Shown here: positions 52,753-60,404 of the stretch, in pieces
How the letters are laid out: each line of letters opens with the position of its first letter
How positions within the stretch are numbered: position 1 is the stretch's first letter
Assembly (NCBI RefSeq): GCF_000382225.1
Contig: NZ_KB907807.1
Location: 15,900 to 79,899, forward strand
Length of the DNA stretch: 64,000 nt
Reading direction: 5' to 3'
DNA from: Hymenobacter aerophilus DSM 13606
GTDB lineage: Bacteria; Bacteroidota; Bacteroidia; Cytophagales; Hymenobacteraceae
Notes under the pieces: generated by a model
What the model saw: only the letters and a program-made list of their open reading frames with translations
Databases searched by the model: none
Told to the model about the DNA's origin: nothing
Position numbers and translations under genes: made by a program

Positions 52753-52823
52753 TCAACTAATTTGGCTTTGTGCGGAATTCCGGTTAAACTGAGCGACTTA
52801 TGTAGTGCTAAGCCGTATCCGTT

Positions 52824-53882
52824 ATGCCTTCCGCCGCCCCGGGGCCCCAGCCGCCTGCCCGTCGTCGTAGCCGCCAGAACGCTGCCGGGCCGCTGGCGGG
52901 CCTACGCCGGGCCGTGCGGCGCTACTTCGGCTTTTCGCGCCGCGAAACCTCGGGTTTACTTGTGCTTTTGGCGCTGCTGGTTTTGCTGCTGGCGCTGCCC
53001 CCGCTGCTGCGCCCCGCCCTGCCTGCCTACGACCCCGCGCCCGACCAGCGCCGCCTCGATGCTTGGGCCGCCGAGCTGGCCGCCCGCCGCGTTGCCCGGC
53101 CCGCCTACGGGAACCGCTACGCCAGCCGCTATCCGCGCCGCTACCCCGTCCGCGAGCGGGTGCCCCAGGTGCCGCTGGCGCCCTTCGACCCCAACACGTT
53201 TTCGGCCCGCGACTGGCAGGCGCGCGGGCTGCCCGCCTGGCTGGCCGAGCGTCTGGTGAAGTACCGCACCGTGGTGGGCGGCTTCCGGGCCAAGGAGCAG
53301 CTGCGCAAAGCCTACGGCCTCTCCGATACCACCTACGCCCGCCTGGCGCCCTACATCCAGCTGCCCGAGCAGCTGCCGCCCCGCGAGAAGCGCACGTTTG
53401 CCAAAAACGAGCGATTTTCCGAGCGCAAGCCTTTCGAGGCCCGGCCCGGTTTCGTGCCCAAGCCCCGCAACCTCGCGGCGTTCGATCTGAACGCAGCCGA
53501 CACCACTCAGCTGATGCAGATTCGGGGCATCGGGCGGGGCTATGCGCGGCGGGTGGTGGAGTATGGCCAGCGCCTGGGCGGATTTCGGCACGAAGACCAG
53601 CTAGCCGAAATATTCGCCCTGCGCGACGCGCCCGACCTCATCGACAGCCTGCGCAAGTACACTTTTGTGGCCCCCGGCTTCGTCCCCGCCCGCCTCGACG
53701 TGAATGCCGCTTCCTTCGAAGTGCTGCAGGCCCACCCCTACCTGGGCAAGCGCCTGGCCCGCGTGCTGGTGGCCTACCGGCAGCAGCACGGCCCCTTCCA
53801 GCAACCCACCGACCTGCGCAAAATCCGCATCCTCGACGAGGCCACCTACGAAAAGCTGCTGCCTTATATAGTGGTGAGGTGA
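52824..53882 (+). CDS. helix-hairpin-helix (ComEA-like) membrane protein
   Basis: The 352-residue product has a cytoplasmic basic N-terminus (about 1-45), one membrane helix (about 47-70, SGLLVLLALLVLLLALPPLL), and several helix-hairpin-helix modules. One is near 225-255 (FDLNAADTTQLMQIRGIGRGYARRVVEYG) and one near 290-340 (LDVNAASFEVLQAHPYLGKRLARVLVAYR), with weaker earlier copies. ComEA-type HhH proteins bind DNA in uptake; here DNA binding outside the inner membrane is likely but uptake is unproven. The last codons lie at the edge of an octamer repeat. Confidence 0.87.
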   Translation: MPSAAPGPQPPARRRSRQNAAGPLAGLRRAVRRYFGFSRRETSGLLVLLALLVLLLALPPLLRPALPAYDPAPDQRRLDAWAAELAARRVARPAYGNRYASRYPRRYPVRERVPQVPLAPFDPNTFSARDWQARGLPAWLAERLVKYRTVVGGFRAKEQLRKAYGLSDTTYARLAPYIQLPEQLPPREKRTFAKNERFSERKPFEARPGFVPKPRNLAAFDLNAADTTQLMQIRGIGRGYARRVVEYGQRLGGFRHEDQLAEIFALRDAPDLIDSLRKYTFVAPGFVPARLDVNAASFEVLQAHPYLGKRLARVLVAYRQQHGPFQQPTDLRKIRILDEATYEKLLPYIVVR

Positions 53883-54000
53883 AATGGTGAGATGGTGAGT
53901 TTAATGTTCCAGGGGCCTGACTGCGCCGCTTGTGCCGGTAGGCCCCTGGAACATCAAACTCACCATTTCACCATCTCACCACCTCACCATTTCACCTCAC
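53872..54000. repeat. 8-bp repeat palindrome (TCACCATY) between convergent genes
   Basis: The left arm GAGGTGAAATGGTGAGATGG and its continuation pair with the right arm of TCACCATT/TCACCATC/TCACCACC octamers. The inner arms ATGTTCCAGGGGCCT / AGG-CCCCTGGAACAT pair strongly. The stop codons of both convergent genes (53882 and 53997) lie in it. Confidence 0.85.
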
Positions 54001-54779
54001 TGCCTCACCACTAGCACGGCGCCAATGGCGCCGCCGGGGGCGTAGGTGGGCAGCAACAGCAGCTTCTGGCCCAGATGGCCGGGCAGCCGGCGGGCCAGCA
54101 CCGGGTAGAGCCGCCACACGGTTTCGGCCGACAGAAAGCCGATGCTGGCCCCGGCCACCACGTCGGTGAGCCAGTGACGGTCGTTGAGCATGCGCATGGC
54201 CCCGGTGGCCGTGGCCACCGTGTAGCCGGCCACCGACAGCCAGGGACGCCCCCGCCCGAACTGCTCATGCAGCAGTGTGGCCGTCAGGAAGGCATCGGCG
54301 GTATGGGCCGAGGGGAAGGAGCTGAAATCGGTGGCTATATCCGGCCGGCGGGTGTGGCTGATGCGCTTGAGGTTGCTGACCAGGCCCGAGCTCAGGGCGT
54401 GCGAGAGGCCGTAGCAAGCCGTGAACGGCACTATCCCCCGCTCGCCTTTTACGCCCACGGCAAATAGTCCGTAGGCGGCAGCCACTGGAACGCGCCGGCT
54501 ATAATCGTCGAGGCTGGAGTGGAAATGCGGGAAGTTTTCGCGGGTTTCCTCGCGCACTTCCTCTTTCATCTCATCCAGAAAATTCTCGTTGCGGCTCACG
54601 TAGCCGGCGGCCACCAACACCACGGGCACTGCCACCCGCAACACGGCGGGCCGCACCAGCCACAACGGGCGCGCCGGCACCAAAGCCGAATCGGGCCGGA
54701 CTGTTGGTTGTGCCACCCCCACCCGGGCCAGGCCAGCTAACAGCAGTATCCCACAGGAACGCAAACCGGAAATCCTCAT
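53997..54779 (-). CDS. PAP2-superfamily phosphatase
   Basis: This 260-residue protein (ATG 54779; another ATG four codons upstream) has a signal peptide or N-terminal helix and the three PAP2 motifs: KRISHTRRPD (K-x6-RP), FSSFPSAHTADAF (PSxH) and RMLNDRHWLTDVVAG (R-x5-H-x3-D). It should dephosphorylate a lipid phosphate or undecaprenyl diphosphate. It lacks the full six-helix bundle of PgpB; mature part may sit in the periplasm. Convergent with the HhH gene across an octamer repeat. Confidence 0.9.
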   Translation of the reverse strand: MRISGLRSCGILLLAGLARVGVAQPTVRPDSALVPARPLWLVRPAVLRVAVPVVLVAAGYVSRNENFLDEMKEEVREETRENFPHFHSSLDDYSRRVPVAAAYGLFAVGVKGERGIVPFTACYGLSHALSSGLVSNLKRISHTRRPDIATDFSSFPSAHTADAFLTATLLHEQFGRGRPWLSVAGYTVATATGAMRMLNDRHWLTDVVAGASIGFLSAETVWRLYPVLARRLPGHLGQKLLLLPTYAPGGAIGAVLVVRQ

Positions 54780-54932
54780 ATACCGCACCATAAAGGCTCG
54801 GAAGATAAAGGGTTTGCGCCCGGATTGGTGGTTGCCGACCGCACAAAATTTTGCCCCGCCCTACCTGTTCCAACCGGGCAGGCAAAGCGGGGCAAAATAT
54901 TACTGGGTATCTATTCCCTGTGCGGCGAAGTT

Positions 54933-55844
54933 CTACTGCTTTTCGGGCGGGCCGGGAGCCGCGCCGTAGTCGGGCGAGTCGGGGGCGTTGGTGCGCTCAT
55001 CGGACGCCTGGCCGTAGTTGCGGGCCGCTGCCTGCTTGTCGAGGTCGCCTTTGGCGGGCGAGCCATCGGTGGCGGCCGGCTTCGAGTCGTCGTATTCGTC
55101 GTTGTAGGAGCCGCCTTTCGAGCCGAAGCCCTCGGCCTCGCTGCCCTCCGAATTGGCCGAGCCGGCAGCTTTGTAGCCGCTGCGGTCGGCGGAAGTGGGC
55201 GGGATGCTGCCGGCCTCGCCGCGGCCGTAGCCGGCGTTGGTGGGCGCCTCGCCAGTGCGCTGGCCCGTGGGGCCGCCCTCGGGGTGGCCGGGCGTGTAGT
55301 CTTCGCGCTGGTTGCGGTGCTGCTCGTCGGGGCCGGGCTCAGCGTTTGATTGCCCACCGAGTGAGGAGGTGCCGTAGTTTGGGGCATAGGCCTCCCCTAT
55401 TCCCTTGGGCGCGTCGTTGTCGTTGCCGAACCGCGGGCCCACGGCCGACTCGGGTGCCTCGTGCCCGGCGCCCACGGCTACGGTGCCGAAGCTGCCGTTT
55501 TCAGTTGAGGGGAAACCATCTTCGAGCTGGGCCCGCTCGCCGATGTAACCCGAGGTGGCCGGCGCCTGCACCGGCTGGCCGGCGTAGGTATCGAGGCCGC
55601 GGCTGGCCTCGTCGCCGTAGCCGCCTTGGGTAGCACCCAGGTCTGCCTGGCGGCCGAACTCGCCCCGGCTGGCACCGGCTACCTCGTTCTGCTCGTGGCT
55701 GAACTCGTCGTTGGCGAAAGGCTGCTCGGCGGGCAGGTTGTGGGGCGTGCGCAGTTCGGGCGGCAGGGCGCTGTTGGGGGTTTCGGGCGTAGTATCGGGT
55801 TTCCGGGCGTCGTCGGTCATGGGCTGGGGAGGCTTAGGTGGCAT
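54933..55844 (-). CDS. intrinsically disordered hydrophilic protein, unknown
   Basis: The 303-residue product is rich in Gly, Ala, Pro, Glu, Asp, Asn and Ser, with almost no hydrophobic clusters, no Cys, no signal peptide and no membrane helix. Short stretches recur in loose form (GQASDERTNAPDSPDYG, YNDEYDDSKPAATDGSPAKG). Starts at 55844 (MPPKPPQPMTDDARK) or 55820 (MTDDARK) are both possible. The look is of a hydrophilin-like stress protein, but that is inference. It is divergent from a cold-shock gene. Confidence 0.7.
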   Translation of the reverse strand: MPPKPPQPMTDDARKPDTTPETPNSALPPELRTPHNLPAEQPFANDEFSHEQNEVAGASRGEFGRQADLGATQGGYGDEASRGLDTYAGQPVQAPATSGYIGERAQLEDGFPSTENGSFGTVAVGAGHEAPESAVGPRFGNDNDAPKGIGEAYAPNYGTSSLGGQSNAEPGPDEQHRNQREDYTPGHPEGGPTGQRTGEAPTNAGYGRGEAGSIPPTSADRSGYKAAGSANSEGSEAEGFGSKGGSYNDEYDDSKPAATDGSPAKGDLDKQAAARNYGQASDERTNAPDSPDYGAAPGPPEKQ

Positions 55845-55892
55845 TGCTGCTACATACGTAGCCCCGGCGGCCACGTTCCGCACCCAAGGGCT

Positions 55893-55922
55893 TTTGTTGC
55901 TTTGAAAAACCGTGTAGATTTA
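55893..55922 (+). promoter_or_regulatory. candidate cold-shock gene promoter
   Basis: TTTG at 55893-55896, an 18-nt spacer and TAGATTTA at 55915-55922, one base from TAnnTTTG. The implied leader is about 70 nt. Confidence 0.5.
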
Positions 55923-55996
55923 CCGCGCACAATCGTTGTTGCCATTTACCGCACGCTTTCCCTTCTTTCACTTCCTTCCAACCACCTACCCCTTCT

Positions 55997-56188
55997 ATGA
56001 AAACAGGCACAGTTAAGTTTTTCAACGAATCCAAAGGTTTCGGCTTCATCGTGCAGGACGAAAACGGCCAGGAAATCTTCGTTCACCAAACCGGCCTCAT
56101 CCACGAAATCCGCGAAAATGACCGCGTCAGCTTCGACATCATCGACGGCCGCAAAGGCCAGAACGCGGTGAAAGTAGAGCGGATTTAG
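55997..56188 (+). CDS. cspA: cold-shock domain protein
   Basis: This 63-residue single cold-shock domain has RNP1 as KGFGFIVQ and RNP2 as EIFVHQTGL, starting MKTGTVKFFNESKG. It is an RNA/ssDNA chaperone. The second motif has VHQ rather than the usual VHF/VHW, common in Bacteroidota. Monocistronic; a palindromic repeat follows its stop. Confidence 0.95.
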   Translation: MKTGTVKFFNESKGFGFIVQDENGQEIFVHQTGLIHEIRENDRVSFDIIDGRKGQNAVKVERI

Positions 56189-56210
56189 TGAGGAGTAAAT
56201 AGCGAACAGT

Positions 56211-56325
56211 AACCCGCCGGTCATTCTGAGCGGAGCGAAGAATCTCGCGTGCCACAGCAAATCCTGACGACAGGGTTAGCATGGCACGCGAGATTCTTCG
56301 CTCCGCTCAGAATGACCGGCGGGTT
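56211..56325. repeat. palindromic dispersed repeat (GTCATTCTGAG type)
   Basis: Ends AACCCGCCGGTCATTCTGAG and CTCAGAATGACCGGCGGGTT are exact inverted copies. The pairing continues through GGAGCGAAGAATCTCGCG and into GTGCCA/TGGCAC, leaving a short loop. It separates convergent cspA and gldH. Confidence 0.92.
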
Positions 56326-56333
56326 ATGTTTTA

Positions 56334-56855
56334 CTACTTGCCGGCTTCGTGGCGGGCCACGCGCACACCTACGGCCATAATGCCGGGCAGCTGGTCCTGG
56401 CGCATGTATTGCTCCAGCTGCACGCGGTAAGTGCCGGTTTGGCTGAACTCCTGGTTGGGCAGGGCCAAAATGCGGTGGTCGAAAATGTCGCCGCTGCCGT
56501 TGCCCAGCGGCTCGCCGGTTTTAGGGTCCAGCAGGTTCATGCCGTGCAGCTTGCGCGAGAGCACCTTCCCGTCGGGGCCCGTGAGCGTGACGCGGGTGTA
56601 GAGGTTGTAGTAGCTGTAGTCGGCCGTGTTGCGGATGTTGAGGTACACGTCGTAGCGGGGCGCCGGGTCGGTTATTTCGAACTCGAAGGTGGGTTTGTTC
56701 TGCACGGCCCACACGTAGGGGTCGCCAGCCGGCGAGGCCAGATCGATGTTCTTCTCGTAGACTTCGGCCGGGTCGCAGGCCGTCAGCAGCAAGCCGGCAG
56801 CCAATGCCAGCAGTCCGCGCATCAAAACAGGCATAGGGTCAGAAAAGCTACGCAT
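56334..56855 (-). CDS. gldH: gliding motility lipoprotein GldH
   Basis: The 173-residue product is a lipoprotein (lipobox ending LLTAC, Cys about 27) with the GldH features YEKNIDLASPAGDPYVW, TFEFEITDPAPRYDVYLNIRNTADYSYYNLY, and the C-terminal YRVQLEQYMRQDQLPGIMAVGVRVA. GldH is required for gliding in Flavobacterium and belongs to the gliding/T9SS accessory set. The ATG at 56855 overlaps the upstream ricT stop as TGATG, indicating translational coupling; ATGs at 56834 and 56822 are alternatives. Confidence 0.92.
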   Translation of the reverse strand: MRSFSDPMPVLMRGLLALAAGLLLTACDPAEVYEKNIDLASPAGDPYVWAVQNKPTFEFEITDPAPRYDVYLNIRNTADYSYYNLYTRVTLTGPDGKVLSRKLHGMNLLDPKTGEPLGNGSGDIFDHRILALPNQEFSQTGTYRVQLEQYMRQDQLPGIMAVGVRVARHEAGK

Positions 56856-58501
56856 CAGGAATCGGTTGGAGGTGGTATGCTGCCGCCGCCGTTGCGGCCC
56901 TCTCCGCCCTCGCGGCTCCCCGCCGAGCGGCCCGAGCGGCGGCTGCCCGAGCGGCCCCGGCGCTCGGTGCCCCGGCCTTCGCCGCCTTCGGGGCGGCCAG
57001 TGTCCGAACCACCTTCCGAAGCGGCGTTGCGGGGCGGCCGGCCACCTTCGCGACCAGACCGGGGTGCATCGGGGGCGCCACCTTCGGGGGCCGGGCGGCC
57101 GGCACCGCGCCGGTTTTCGCCGCGGCCTTCGCCACTGCGGCTCTCGCCGCCCCTGCCGCGGCCCGAGCGGCGGTTGAGGGGCTTGGCAGCGGCCCCGCGG
57201 GGCCGGGCGCGCTCCTCGGTGGCTTCGCCGCCTTCGGCAGGGCCAGCGCTTTTGGCCGGCGTGACATCAGTATCCTCGGCGGTGGGCGCGGCGGGGCGGG
57301 TCGAGCGCTCGGGGCGGGCGGAGCGCGGTGGGCGGGCGGCAGCCGGGGCCTCGTCGGTGGGCTTCTTTTTGCCGCGCTTGGGGCGCTTGGACGACGAAGA
57401 CGTGATTTTGTCGTCCAGGCGTTCGAGCGAGCCTTCCACGATGGCCGTTACTTCGGGCGCACGCTCCTCCTCGCGCACCGGCACGAGCAGGGTGTCGGGC
57501 TTTTCGCCGCGCTTGTTCATCTCCAGCACCTCGCGCACGCGCTCCACCGGCAGCACCACCCAGTTGTTGTCGCCGCGCACGGCAAACCACATTTTGCGGC
57601 GGAAGATGTCAGTTTTCTGCAGCGTGTACTCCCCTTTCTCGGTCAGCAAGGGGCGCTGCACCTGCGGAATGTCCTTTAGGGCGTCGAGGTAGGTATCGAG
57701 CTCGTAGTTGAGGCAGCACTTGAGGCGGCCGCACTGGCCCGAAAGCTTGGCCGGGTTCAGGCTCAGGTTCTGGTAGCGGGCGGCGGTGGTGCTCACGCTC
57801 TTGAAATCGGAAAGCCAGGTGGAGCAGCACAGCTCGCGGCCGCAGCTGCCGATGCCGCCGAGGCGGCCGGCTTCGTGGCGCAGCGAAATCTGGCGCATTT
57901 CCACCCGCACCCGAAACTCGTCGGCCAAGCGCCGGATCAGGTCGCGGAAGTCCACGCGGTCGTCGGCCGAGTAGAAGAACGTGGCGCGGGTGCGGTCGGC
58001 CTGGTACTCCACGTCGGAGAGCTTCATGCGCAGGCGCAGTTCCTCCACCACGGCGCGGGCCCGGAACATAGTGCCCGTTTCGAGGTCGCGCACGGCCTGC
58101 CAGCGCTCGGCATCGTCGTCGGTGGCCACCCGCAGAATGGGGCGGATGTCCTTGGAGTCGAGGGGCACTTTTTTCTTTTTCATCTGCAGCCGTACCAGCT
58201 CGCCCTTGAGCGAAACGTGGCCCAGGTGCCAGCCGCTGCCGGCGGCCTCTACCACCACGGCGTCGCCGGTGATGAGCGGCAGGCGGCTCTGGTTGCGGAA
58301 AAAGTCTTTGCGGCCGCCTTTAAAGCGGACTTCCACGATGTCGAACTCTTTAAAGTCGCTGGGCATATCCAGGTCCTGGAGCCAGTCGAATACATTGAGG
58401 CGGGTGCAGCCGCTGCTACAGCTACCCTTCGAGCCGCAGCCCGAAGTAGTAGCGTTGGTAGAGCAACCGCCGCCGCCGGAAGAACAGGAGGAACAAGCCA
58501 C
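56855..58501 (-). CDS. ricT: PSP1-domain protein RicT (YaaT) with long basic disordered tail
   Basis: The 548-residue product starts with a Cys-rich stretch (ACSSCSSGGGGCS). A PSP1/RicT core (about 50-330) follows with cysteine clusters SCGRELCCSTWL and SGQCGRLKCCLNYE, probable Fe-S ligands. The last 200 residues or so are low-complexity, Arg/Gly/Pro/Glu-rich with RGG-like steps, and predicted disordered. In Bacillus RicT forms the Y-complex affecting RNase Y; a similar RNA role is inferred. It is directly upstream of gldH, as in other Bacteroidota. Confidence 0.9.
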   Translation of the reverse strand: MACSSCSSGGGGCSTNATTSGCGSKGSCSSGCTRLNVFDWLQDLDMPSDFKEFDIVEVRFKGGRKDFFRNQSRLPLITGDAVVVEAAGSGWHLGHVSLKGELVRLQMKKKKVPLDSKDIRPILRVATDDDAERWQAVRDLETGTMFRARAVVEELRLRMKLSDVEYQADRTRATFFYSADDRVDFRDLIRRLADEFRVRVEMRQISLRHEAGRLGGIGSCGRELCCSTWLSDFKSVSTTAARYQNLSLNPAKLSGQCGRLKCCLNYELDTYLDALKDIPQVQRPLLTEKGEYTLQKTDIFRRKMWFAVRGDNNWVVLPVERVREVLEMNKRGEKPDTLLVPVREEERAPEVTAIVEGSLERLDDKITSSSSKRPKRGKKKPTDEAPAAARPPRSARPERSTRPAAPTAEDTDVTPAKSAGPAEGGEATEERARPRGAAAKPLNRRSGRGRGGESRSGEGRGENRRGAGRPAPEGGAPDAPRSGREGGRPPRNAASEGGSDTGRPEGGEGRGTERRGRSGSRRSGRSAGSREGGEGRNGGGSIPPPTDS

Positions 58502-58901
58502 GGCTTGGAGAATCTATATAGGTAAGTCCGCGGCCAATCAGCCAACGGCACGAAATGGGTTATCGACAAAGATAACCAAATAGCCGGGGCAGCTAAGCCC
58601 GGCCTTCCCGCCCCTCCTAAGCTGCCCGACTGCTGCCTGCCGCCGGCCGGTCGACTGGCATGAGCGGGCGGGCTGCGCCGGCCGGGACTAGCCGCCGATA
58701 AATTTTTCTTCTTCCTGTAGTCCAGCTAAAGCTGAATAATTCTACCGATAGCGGCAGGAGAGGCACTTTATTCGATATGCATTACAAAAGGCCAATGTAT
58801 ATAATTTCGATAATCAAACCGCTTGTATTTTGAAATATCATTAATAAAAGCCTACGTTTGGGACATTGTTCCACCATCCTACCTCCTCACAACCAAACAC
58901 C
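58502..58901. other. divergent intergenic region, AT-rich on the protease side
   Basis: The 400-nt gap is GC-rich next to ricT and AT-rich from about 58690 to 58860. It contains the full promoter at 58829-58860 for the protease gene. Nothing else recognised. Confidence 0.5.
58829..58860 (+). promoter_or_regulatory. complete Bacteroidota promoter for the M57 protease gene
   Basis: TTTG at 58829-58832, a 20-nt spacer, TACGTTTG at 58853-58860: both boxes perfect. Start near 58867, leader about 35 nt. Confidence 0.75.
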
Positions 58902-59711
58902 ATGAAGAAAAACAACTTACTGGCTGCCCTGGCTTTGTTGGCCTCCACCGGACTCGGCCTCTCGTCGTGCCAGCAGAAAGACAACGTGACGGTTAAGAAC
59001 CAGGTCTCGGAAAACGCCCTCGGCCAGATCAAGGCACTGGGCTTCACGACGGCCGATGCCCGCCAGACCGATGAGGGTGTGGTGGTGGAAGGCGACATTC
59101 TGCTGACCAACGAGATGCTGGCCGCCCAGCCCGAGCACAACCTGCTGCGCGTGGGCCAGGATGAGCAGTACCGCACCACCAACCTGGTAGGCCGCCTGCC
59201 CCGGGTACTCACCGTAAGCGTGTCGAGCCAGTTCCCGAACGGCTACGTGCAGGCCGCCGACGAGGCCATCCGCCGCTACAACGCCCTGGGTCTGCGCATC
59301 ACGTTCCGCCGCATCACCTCGGGCCGCGCCGATTTGCCCATTACGTACTCGGCCAACCTGGGCCCCGGCGTGCTGGGCCAGTCGGGCGGCTTCCCCTCCA
59401 ACGGCAACCCTGCTCCCGGCTTCAAGCTGGCCCCGAGCGTGATTGGCGGCCGCAGCATCAACAACGTGGCTACCATCATGGCCCACGAAATTGGCCACTG
59501 CATCGGCTTCCGCCACACCGACTACTTCAACCGTGCCTATAGCTGCGGCGGTGCGGCCTCCAACGAGGGCGCCAGCAACATCGGCGCCATCCTCATCCCC
59601 GGCACGCCTTCGGGCGCCGACCCCAACTCGTGGATGCTGGCCTGCATTGGCTCGACCGGCGACCGGCCCTTCACCGCCAACGACCGCACGGCCCTCAACT
59701 ACGTGTATTAA
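58902..59711 (+). CDS. M57-type metalloprotease lipoprotein
   Basis: The 269-residue product has a lipoprotein signal (MKKNNLLAALALLASTGLGLSSC, Cys about 23), then a propeptide-like segment and a metzincin-type domain. The extended zinc motif is HEIGHCIGFRHTD (HExxHxxGxxH, about 192-202). It matches the dual-action HEIGH metallopeptidase family (M57) of Bacteroidota and Myxococcus. Two Cys (CGGAASN, ACIGS) may form a disulfide. It is probably surface-exposed. Its TAA is followed immediately by a heptamer array. Confidence 0.92.
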   Translation: MKKNNLLAALALLASTGLGLSSCQQKDNVTVKNQVSENALGQIKALGFTTADARQTDEGVVVEGDILLTNEMLAAQPEHNLLRVGQDEQYRTTNLVGRLPRVLTVSVSSQFPNGYVQAADEAIRRYNALGLRITFRRITSGRADLPITYSANLGPGVLGQSGGFPSNGNPAPGFKLAPSVIGGRSINNVATIMAHEIGHCIGFRHTDYFNRAYSCGGAASNEGASNIGAILIPGTPSGADPNSWMLACIGSTGDRPFTANDRTALNYVY

Positions 59712-59760
59712 TAGCTGTTAGCTGTTAGCTGTTAGCTGTTAGCTGTTAGCTGTTAGCTGA
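59712..59760. repeat. perfect 7-bp tandem array (TAGCTGT x6 plus one variant)
   Basis: Six exact TAGCTGT units (59712-59753) and a seventh TAGCTGA begin on the base after the protease stop codon. Exactness implies recent slippage expansion. Confidence 0.95.
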
Positions 59761-59767
59761 TTTACTG

Positions 59768-59805
59768 GAACCGCCCCGGCTCGTTTGCGCCGGGGCGGTT
59801 TTTGT
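59768..59805 (+). terminator. rho-independent terminator for the protease gene
   Basis: GAACCGCCCCGGC pairs with GCCGGGGCGGTTT around a short TCGTTT-type loop, followed by TTG-T-rich sequence. Confidence 0.9.
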
Positions 59806-59843
59806 TTGACGCTTTTGCACGCGCCTTGTGCGCCGGTCTTTTC

Positions 59844-60003
59844 AGCCCCAGCGGGGCGACATATCGGTAGCCAGAAGCAACCACAATCACCCCAAAGCCC
59901 CAGCGGGGCGACACCAGCCGTTGGACGATTGGTGCTGCCCCGCTGGGGCTTTGGGGTGATTGTGGTTGCTTCTGGCTACCGATATGTCGCCCCGCTGGGG
60001 CTT
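59844..60003. repeat. 160-bp nested palindrome of the GCCCCAGCGGGGCGACA family
   Basis: Ends AGCCCCAGCGGGGCGACATA and TATGTCGCCCCGCTGGGGCT are exact inverted copies. The arms continue through TCGGTAGCCAGAAGCAACCA, AATCACCCCAAAGCCCCAGC and GGGGC, so each arm carries two copies of the unit. The centre is a short imperfect stem around ACGA. Almost the whole 160 bp would fold into one hairpin. Confidence 0.92.
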
Positions 60004-60009
60004 AGGTCG

Positions 60010-60366
60010 CTCACGTCACCGTTTCAATCGTTTACGCTTCCTCTATCTTCCTTCACGCTACTTCTTAACCTGTTCACATCGTCTCTTTAGCCGTTCACGC
60101 CACCCCTTTACTCCTTCACGCTGCCTCTTTAATCATTCACACCGGTCGGCAAACTATTCACACCGACCAGAAGATCATTCACGCCAACCAGTAACCTGTT
60201 CACACCCTCCGGATAGTCGTTTGCACCGTCCGGAAGACCATTCACACCAACCGGAAAGTCGTTCACACCGTCCGGAAGACCATTCACACCAACCGGAAAG
60301 CCGTTCACGCCTTGCGGAGGATGATTCACACCGGCCGGAAAGCCGTTCACGGCTCCCGGAATGGCA
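60010..60366. repeat. 17-copy 21-bp tandem repeat (minisatellite)
   Basis: The unit is TTCACACCNNCCGGAAGNCN-like. Seventeen contiguous 21-bp units fill 60010-60366 with no indels. The first six (for example ending cttcctctatcttcc) are diverged; the last eleven are close to consensus. On the minus strand in one frame it reads as heptapeptides GVNGLPD/GVNDFPV, open from just after the S8 protease stop to about 60129. Confidence 0.92.
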
Positions 60367-60404
60367 TTATCGGGATGGTGAATGCATTTTCGTGGGGCGA
60401 ATAC

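Noticed and set aside
60129..60350. A separate small gene of heptapeptide repeats
   Set aside because: It has only a GTG start inside the array, no promoter or terminator, and the opposite strand is equally open, so the tandem repeat itself explains the frame. Kept as a finding only.
60010..60366. A CRISPR array
   Set aside because: Units are contiguous 21-mers without unique spacers, and no cas genes are present.
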